From NCBI GenBank assembly GCA_019115725.1, contig DXCY01000015.1, positions 1 to 8,610 of the forward strand: a stretch of 8,610 bases of DNA. Direction: 5' to 3'. Origin of the DNA: Candidatus Luteimonas excrementigallinarum (lineage in GTDB: Bacteria > Pseudomonadota > Gammaproteobacteria > Xanthomonadales > Xanthomonadaceae). A program made the translations under genes and the position numbers. The notes under the pieces are model-generated. The model was given only the letters and a program-made list of their open reading frames with translations, made no database searches and was not told the DNA's origin. Positions 5,120 through 8,610 of this stretch are shown here, piece by piece (position 1 is the stretch's first letter; the number at the start of each line of letters is the position of its first letter).

Positions 5120-5728
5120 ATGAGTACCCTCAGCCCCCGCCGCGCCGCCATCCTTTCTTTCATCCGTGACCGGGTGGCCGGCCATGGGCAGCCGCCGACG
5201 CTGGCCGAAATTGCCGAGGCCGCGGGGCTGGCTTCGCGCGGTGCGGCGCGCAAGCACGTGCTGGCGCTGGCTGAAGCAGGGCTGGTGGATGTTGCGCCGG
5301 GCCAGGCGCGGGGGGTGAGACCGGCCGGGCTGCGGGCGCGGGCGGATCTGCTGCGGGTGCCGGTGCTGGGCCGGGTGGCGGCGGGAGCGCCGATCGGTGC
5401 GGATGCGGGGCTGGTGGATACGCTACAGCTGGATGCGCGGCTGTTTTCTTCCACGCCCGATTACCTGCTGCGGGTGGAAGGCGATTCGATGATCGACGAC
5501 GGCATCCTGGATGGCGATCTGGTGGGGGTGAAGCGCACGCCCGAGGCCCGTGACGGGCAGACGGTGGTGGCGCGCCTGGATGGTGAGTTGACCATCAAGC
5601 GGCTGGCCCGCTCCACGGAGGAGCTGCGGCTGCTGCCGCGCAATCCGGCCTATGCGCCGATCGTGGTGCAGCCGGGGCAGGATTTCGCCGTGGAAGGCGT
5701 GTTCTGCGGCCTGGTGCGGCGGGGCTGA
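5111..5728 (+). CDS. lexA2: LexA2-type SOS repressor, self-cleaving (205 aa)
   Basis: LexA proteins repress DNA-damage genes; RecA filaments trigger their self-cleavage. This is the second-type LexA that heads imuA-imuB-dnaE2 cassettes. The N-terminal winged-helix domain spans about residues 8-70, with PPTLAEIAEAAGLASRGAARKHVLAL as its helix-turn-helix. The S24 peptidase domain covers about 83-205. The cleavage site is Ala91-Gly92 (RVAAGAP); the catalytic Ser126 lies in EGDSM and the Lys163 in LTIKR. The Ser-Lys spacing is 37, the same as E. coli LexA. The start is unsettled. ATG 5111 has GGAG 5 nt upstream, but that GGAG is part of the operator; ATG 5120 (MSTLSPRR) would start right after the operator and suits a leaderless transcript. 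The stop is 1 nt before imuA, implying coupling. Chosen start 5111; the gene call itself is firm. Confidence 0.94.
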   Translation: MYSMSTLSPRRAAILSFIRDRVAGHGQPPTLAEIAEAAGLASRGAARKHVLALAEAGLVDVAPGQARGVRPAGLRARADLLRVPVLGRVAAGAPIGADAGLVDTLQLDARLFSSTPDYLLRVEGDSMIDDGILDGDLVGVKRTPEARDGQTVVARLDGELTIKRLARSTEELRLLPRNPAYAPIVVQPGQDFAVEGVFCGLVRRG

Positions 5729-5729
5729 G

Positions 5730-6407
5730 ATGGGCGCGGTGGTGGCCCTCGAGTCGTTGGTTGAGCAGCGGCAGGTCTGGCGGGGTCGGCCGGCTCCGCG
5801 TGCTGCGGGCGGCCAGCCCACCGGGCATGCGGCGCTGGATGCGGTGCTGCCTGCCGGCGGCTGGCCGGAAGCGGCGCTGAGCGAAATCCTGGTGCCGGCC
5901 GATGGGGTCGGCGAGCTGCGGCTGCTGTGGCCGGCGCTGGCGCGGCTGAGCCGGGCGGGGGAGCGGGTGGTGCTGGTGGCGCCGCCGTACGTGCCCTTCG
6001 CGCCGGCGTGGCAGGCCGCGGGCGTGGATCTTGGCCAGATGGAAGTGGTGGAGGCCACCACGGAGCGTGATGCCCTGTGGGCGGCCGAGCAGTGCCTGCG
6101 CTCGGGCAGCTGTGGCGCCGTGCTGTGCTGGCCGCTCAGGGCCGATGATCGCTCCCTGCGCCGGCTGCAGATGGCGGCCGCGGCCGGGCGCACGCTGGGC
6201 CTGGCGACGCGGCCGCTGTTGGCGGCGCGCAATCCTTCCCCGGCAGCGCTGCGGATCGCCATCGATGCGCGTCCTGCGCAGCTGCGGGTGATCAAGTGCC
6301 AGGGCGGGCTGGCGCCGCCGCAGCCCATTCCATTCGGTCGGGCGCCATCTCCCCCTGTGCCTGCCAGTGCCGGAGCCGAGGTGCGCTGGATCGGGCGCAA
6401 GGACTGA
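5730..6407 (+). CDS. imuA: ImuA, RecA/SulA-like mutasome accessory protein (225 aa)
   Basis: ImuA works with ImuB and DnaE2 in damage-induced mutagenesis; in this family it is a RecA-like ATPase-fold protein. The order TGHAALDAVLPAGGWPEAALSEIL (31-54), which is the family's opening pattern, is followed by a degenerate P-loop VPADGVGELRLL (55-66) that lacks the GKT/S of true Walker A motifs. Further along, VVLVAPPYVPFAPAWQAAGVD (80-100) and GAVLCWPLRADDRSLRRLQMAA (129-150) follow the usual core. The C-terminal part after about 190 is low-complexity and Pro-rich, of unknown role. The start at 5730 follows the lexA2 stop by 1 nt, and the frame upstream overlaps lexA2. The short gap and the operon position support the call. 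The protein is cytoplasmic. Homologs are sometimes annotated as SulA-like, but cell-division inhibition is not implied here. Confidence 0.9.
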   Translation: MGAVVALESLVEQRQVWRGRPAPRAAGGQPTGHAALDAVLPAGGWPEAALSEILVPADGVGELRLLWPALARLSRAGERVVLVAPPYVPFAPAWQAAGVDLGQMEVVEATTERDALWAAEQCLRSGSCGAVLCWPLRADDRSLRRLQMAAAAGRTLGLATRPLLAARNPSPAALRIAIDARPAQLRVIKCQGGLAPPQPIPFGRAPSPPVPASAGAEVRWIGRKD

Positions 6408-6410
6408 GCC

Positions 6411-7820
6411 ATGCGCTGGGCCTGCATTCTGCTGCCGCGGCTGGCGCTGGACGGTGCGTTGCGGCGCTGTGCCGACCCGCAGGCGCCGCTGGCGCTGGTG
6501 TCGGGCGGGCGCCAGCGCCGGATGCTGCATGCGGTGAACCCGCCGGCGCGCGCGCTGGGACTACGCCGCGGCATGGCGCTGACTGCGGCCCAGGCGCTGG
6601 TGCACGGGCTGGCCACGCTGGATCACGATCCGGCCGAAGAGGCGCGCTGGCATCGCTTCCTGGCCGCCTGGGCCTACCGGTTCAGTTCCCAGGTCAACAC
6701 CCGCTGGCCGCATGCGCTGCTGGTCGAGATCCGGGGCAGCCTGGGGCTGTTCGGGCCCTGGCCGCGGTTCGAGGCGCAGCTGCGGGAGGAACTGCGCCAG
6801 CTCGGGTTTGCCCACCGGATCGTGGCGGCTCCCAACCCGGTGGCGGCCCGCGCGCTGGCCAATGTCCATGACGGCCTGGCGGTGGAGGCCGAAGCGCCCC
6901 TGCGTCGGGTGCTGGGCCAGCTGCCGGTTGAACGCGCCGGCTTTGCGCCGGAGGCCGCGGCCGCGTTCAACCGCATGGGAGTGAGACAGCTGCGGCAGGT
7001 GATGGCGCTGCCGCGCGACGGCATTGCCCGGCGCTTTCCTGCCGCGGTGCTGCGACACCTGGACGAGCTGACCGGTGCGCGCGAGGTGGCGCTGGACTGG
7101 TACCGGCCGCCGGACCGCTTCGACATGCGCATCGAGCTGGGCCACGAGACGGGTTCTTCGCAGGCGCTGCTGTTTCCGCTGCGGCGTCTGGTGTCGGACC
7201 TGGCTGCCTACCTGGCCGGACGCGACGGCGGTGTGCAGCGCTTCACCCTGATGCTTGAGCACGAGGGCCGCACGGATACCCGGGTGCCGGTGGGCCTGCT
7301 GGCGCCAGAGCGGGAAGCGGCGCTGCTGTTTGAACTCGCGCAGGGGCGGCTGGAGCAGGCGACCGTGCCGGCGCCGGTGCGGGCGATCGCACTGGTGGCC
7401 GAGGAACTGCCGGCATTCGTGCCCGCGCATCGCGAACTGTTCGACGAGCGTCCGCAGCAGGCGGTGGCCTGGGAACAGCTGCGCGAGCGCCTGCGCGCGC
7501 GGCTGGGCGAAGCGGCGGTGCACGGACTCCGGGTGCAGGCCGATCACCGGCCGGAGAAGGCATGGAGCGCGGAAGGCGGGGAGGGCGACGCGCCCGGAGC
7601 AATGTCGCACCGTCCCGGCTGGCTGCTGCCGCGGCCAATCCCGCTGCGCGGGCCGCCGCCGGTGGAGCTGGGCGGCTGCGAGCGCATCGAGACCGGCTGG
7701 TGGGACGGCGGCGATGTGCGCCGCGATTACCGCGTGGCGCGCCTCGCCACCGGCCAGCAGGCCTGGGTTTACCAGCCGGTGCGCGGCGGCGACTGGTGGC
7801 TGCACGGATGGTTCGCATGA
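6411..7820 (+). CDS. imuB: ImuB, non-catalytic Y-family polymerase-like protein (469 aa)
   Basis: ImuB is a relative of DinB/UmuC polymerases that has lost catalysis. It is thought to bridge DnaE2 to the beta clamp. At the N terminus, CILLPRLALDGALRR (5-19) occupies the place of the DxDxFFAxVE metal site of real Y-family enzymes, with the acidic residues gone. LLVEIRGSLGLFG (103-115) replaces the SxDE catalytic motif and retains a single Glu. The thumb-like helix-hairpin part is near 182-215, followed by a little-finger-like region starting QALLFPLRRLV (251-261). The C-terminal domain ends with the family-typical ERIETGWWDGGDVRRDY and WWLHGWFA. No clear QLPLW-type clamp motif was found; QQAVAWEQL at 349-357 is the best degenerate candidate. 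AAGGA 7 nt before the ATG at 6411 supports the start; 3 nt separate it from imuA. Its stop codon overlaps the dnaE2 start (ATGA at 7817-7820). Confidence 0.94.
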   Translation: MRWACILLPRLALDGALRRCADPQAPLALVSGGRQRRMLHAVNPPARALGLRRGMALTAAQALVHGLATLDHDPAEEARWHRFLAAWAYRFSSQVNTRWPHALLVEIRGSLGLFGPWPRFEAQLREELRQLGFAHRIVAAPNPVAARALANVHDGLAVEAEAPLRRVLGQLPVERAGFAPEAAAAFNRMGVRQLRQVMALPRDGIARRFPAAVLRHLDELTGAREVALDWYRPPDRFDMRIELGHETGSSQALLFPLRRLVSDLAAYLAGRDGGVQRFTLMLEHEGRTDTRVPVGLLAPEREAALLFELAQGRLEQATVPAPVRAIALVAEELPAFVPAHRELFDERPQQAVAWEQLRERLRARLGEAAVHGLRVQADHRPEKAWSAEGGEGDAPGAMSHRPGWLLPRPIPLRGPPPVELGGCERIETGWWDGGDVRRDYRVARLATGQQAWVYQPVRGGDWWLHGWFA

Positions 7821-8610
7821 GCGCGGGCTACGCCGAGCTGCACTGCCTGTCGAACTTCAGCTTCCAGCGCGGGGCCTCGAGCGCGCACGAACTGTTCGAG
7901 CGCGCGAAGCAGCATGGCTACGAAGCACTGGCGATCACCGACGAGTGCACCCTGGCCGGGATCGTGCGCGCCTGGCAGGCGGCGAAGGCGGTGGGTCTGC
8001 CGCTGATCACCGGCAGCGAGATGCGGGTGGAAGGCGGGCCGAAGCTGGTGCTGCTGGCCGAGAACCTGGCCGGCTACCAGGCGCTGTGCCGGATCATCAC
8101 CGCCGCGCGGATGCGGGCGCCCAAGGGCGAGTACCGGCTGTTGCGGGAGGACTTCGATGAGGGCGTGGGCGGACTGCTGGCGCTGTGGTTGCCGGATGGC
8201 GTTGGAGCAGGTGCGCCTTCCCGCTCCGCTGTAGAGGAGGAAGCGGACTGGCTGCGCACGCTGTTCCCGGACCGGCTGTGGATCGCGGTGGAACTGCACC
8301 GCGGCGCGGACGACGCGACCAGGCTGACCCGGCTGCAGGCGCTGGGTGAACGCTTTGGCTTGCCACTGGTAGCCGCTGGCGACGTGCACATGCACGCACG
8401 CGGGCGGCGCGCGCTGCAGGACGTGATGACCGCCATCCGCCACCACGTTACCGTGGCCGAGGCCGGCTGGCGATTGTTCCCCAACGGCGAGCGCCACCTG
8501 CGTCCCGTCTCCGCGCTGGAGGCGCTGTATCCGCCGGCGCTGCTGGAAGAAAGCCTGCGCATCGCCCGTCGCTGCCGATTCGACCTCGGCGAACTCAGCT
8601 ACCAGTATCC
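7817..8610 (+). CDS. dnaE2: DnaE2 error-prone polymerase III alpha subunit, N-terminal part (264 aa seen, runs off window)
   Basis: DnaE2 is a C-family DNA polymerase that copies damaged templates without high accuracy and depends on ImuA and ImuB. What is visible is the PHP domain. AELHCLSNFSFQRGASS (6-22) has LHCLS where replicative DnaE and PHP phosphoesterases often have HxHS, so one metal-ligand histidine appears replaced. LAITDECTLAGIVRAWQAAK (38-57) and LPLITGSEM (61-69) follow, then VAAGDVHMHARGRRALQDVMTAIRHH (185-210), which is highly characteristic of DnaE2. VGAGAPSRSAVEEEAD (129-144) looks like a low-complexity linker. Family length is about 1,000-1,080 residues, so about a quarter is present and the polymerase palm aspartates lie outside. 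The start ATG overlaps the imuB stop by 4 nt, a sign of translational coupling. No frameshift is seen within the visible part. Confidence 0.94.
   Translation, partial: MSAGYAELHCLSNFSFQRGASSAHELFERAKQHGYEALAITDECTLAGIVRAWQAAKAVGLPLITGSEMRVEGGPKLVLLAENLAGYQALCRIITAARMRAPKGEYRLLREDFDEGVGGLLALWLPDGVGAGAPSRSAVEEEADWLRTLFPDRLWIAVELHRGADDATRLTRLQALGERFGLPLVAAGDVHMHARGRRALQDVMTAIRHHVTVAEAGWRLFPNGERHLRPVSALEALYPPALLEESLRIARRCRFDLGELSYQY

Noticed and set aside
5423..7805. Long minus-strand open frames opposite lexA2, imuA and imuB
   Set aside because: They overlap three firmly recognised genes, have shadow-frame composition and no recognisable motif.
1..8610. tRNA, rRNA, CRISPR array, phage or complete insertion sequence
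   Set aside because: No cloverleaf, spacer-repeat periodicity, transposase or integrase was seen; the repeats present are short and non-coding.

Overview
The window is GC-rich, tightly packed gammaproteobacterial DNA. It most likely comes from the Xanthomonadaceae/Lysobacteraceae (Stenotrophomonas, Pseudoxanthomonas, Luteimonas and relatives). The evidence is the lexA2-imuA-imuB-dnaE2 order, a phasin with an LWPKG core, and short palindromes with a GTAG head like those of Stenotrophomonas and Xanthomonas. This placement is inference from protein and repeat character; no database was searched.

Layout: positions 1-92 hold a dispersed palindromic element cut by the window edge. Next come, on the minus strand, a phasin gene (216-617) with a strong terminator, a probable promoter and two TGC-GAT-GCA operator-like sites, and then queD (787-1149). 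Diverging from queD on the plus strand is an 896-residue Pat-type protein (1267-3957) that fuses an NDP-forming acyl-CoA synthetase to a GNAT acetyltransferase. A second, complete copy of the palindromic element follows it (3986-4121), then GTAG-type REPs and a minus-strand TRIC/UPF0126 membrane channel gene (4211-4831). A REP-rich intergenic region (4832-5110) precedes the plus-strand SOS mutagenesis operon: lexA2 (5111-5728), imuA (5730-6407), imuB (6411-7820) and the start of dnaE2 (7817 to the window end).

How the genes work together: LexA2 is a self-cleaving repressor, and a 7-4-7 inverted repeat sits directly on its own promoter and start region. DNA damage should release the operon, giving ImuA, the catalytically dead Y-family relative ImuB, and the error-prone polymerase DnaE2, which together carry out induced mutagenesis. 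The genes are joined by 1-nt, 3-nt and overlapping junctions, so they are probably translationally coupled. The other genes are housekeeping or metabolic: a granule-associated protein, a queuosine/tetrahydropterin-type enzyme, a probable lysine acetyltransferase and a cation channel.

The least explained parts are non-coding. A 106-bp palindromic element with 28-bp arms occurs twice, each time just after a gene and in the same orientation relative to that gene. There are four GTAG/GCAG REPs around the channel gene and lexA2, and a paired operator in front of the phasin gene. In the coding part, the Pat-type protein keeps the phosphohistidine of active acyl-CoA synthetases, which the enterobacterial Pat proteins lack. 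I did not see an obviously new gene system.
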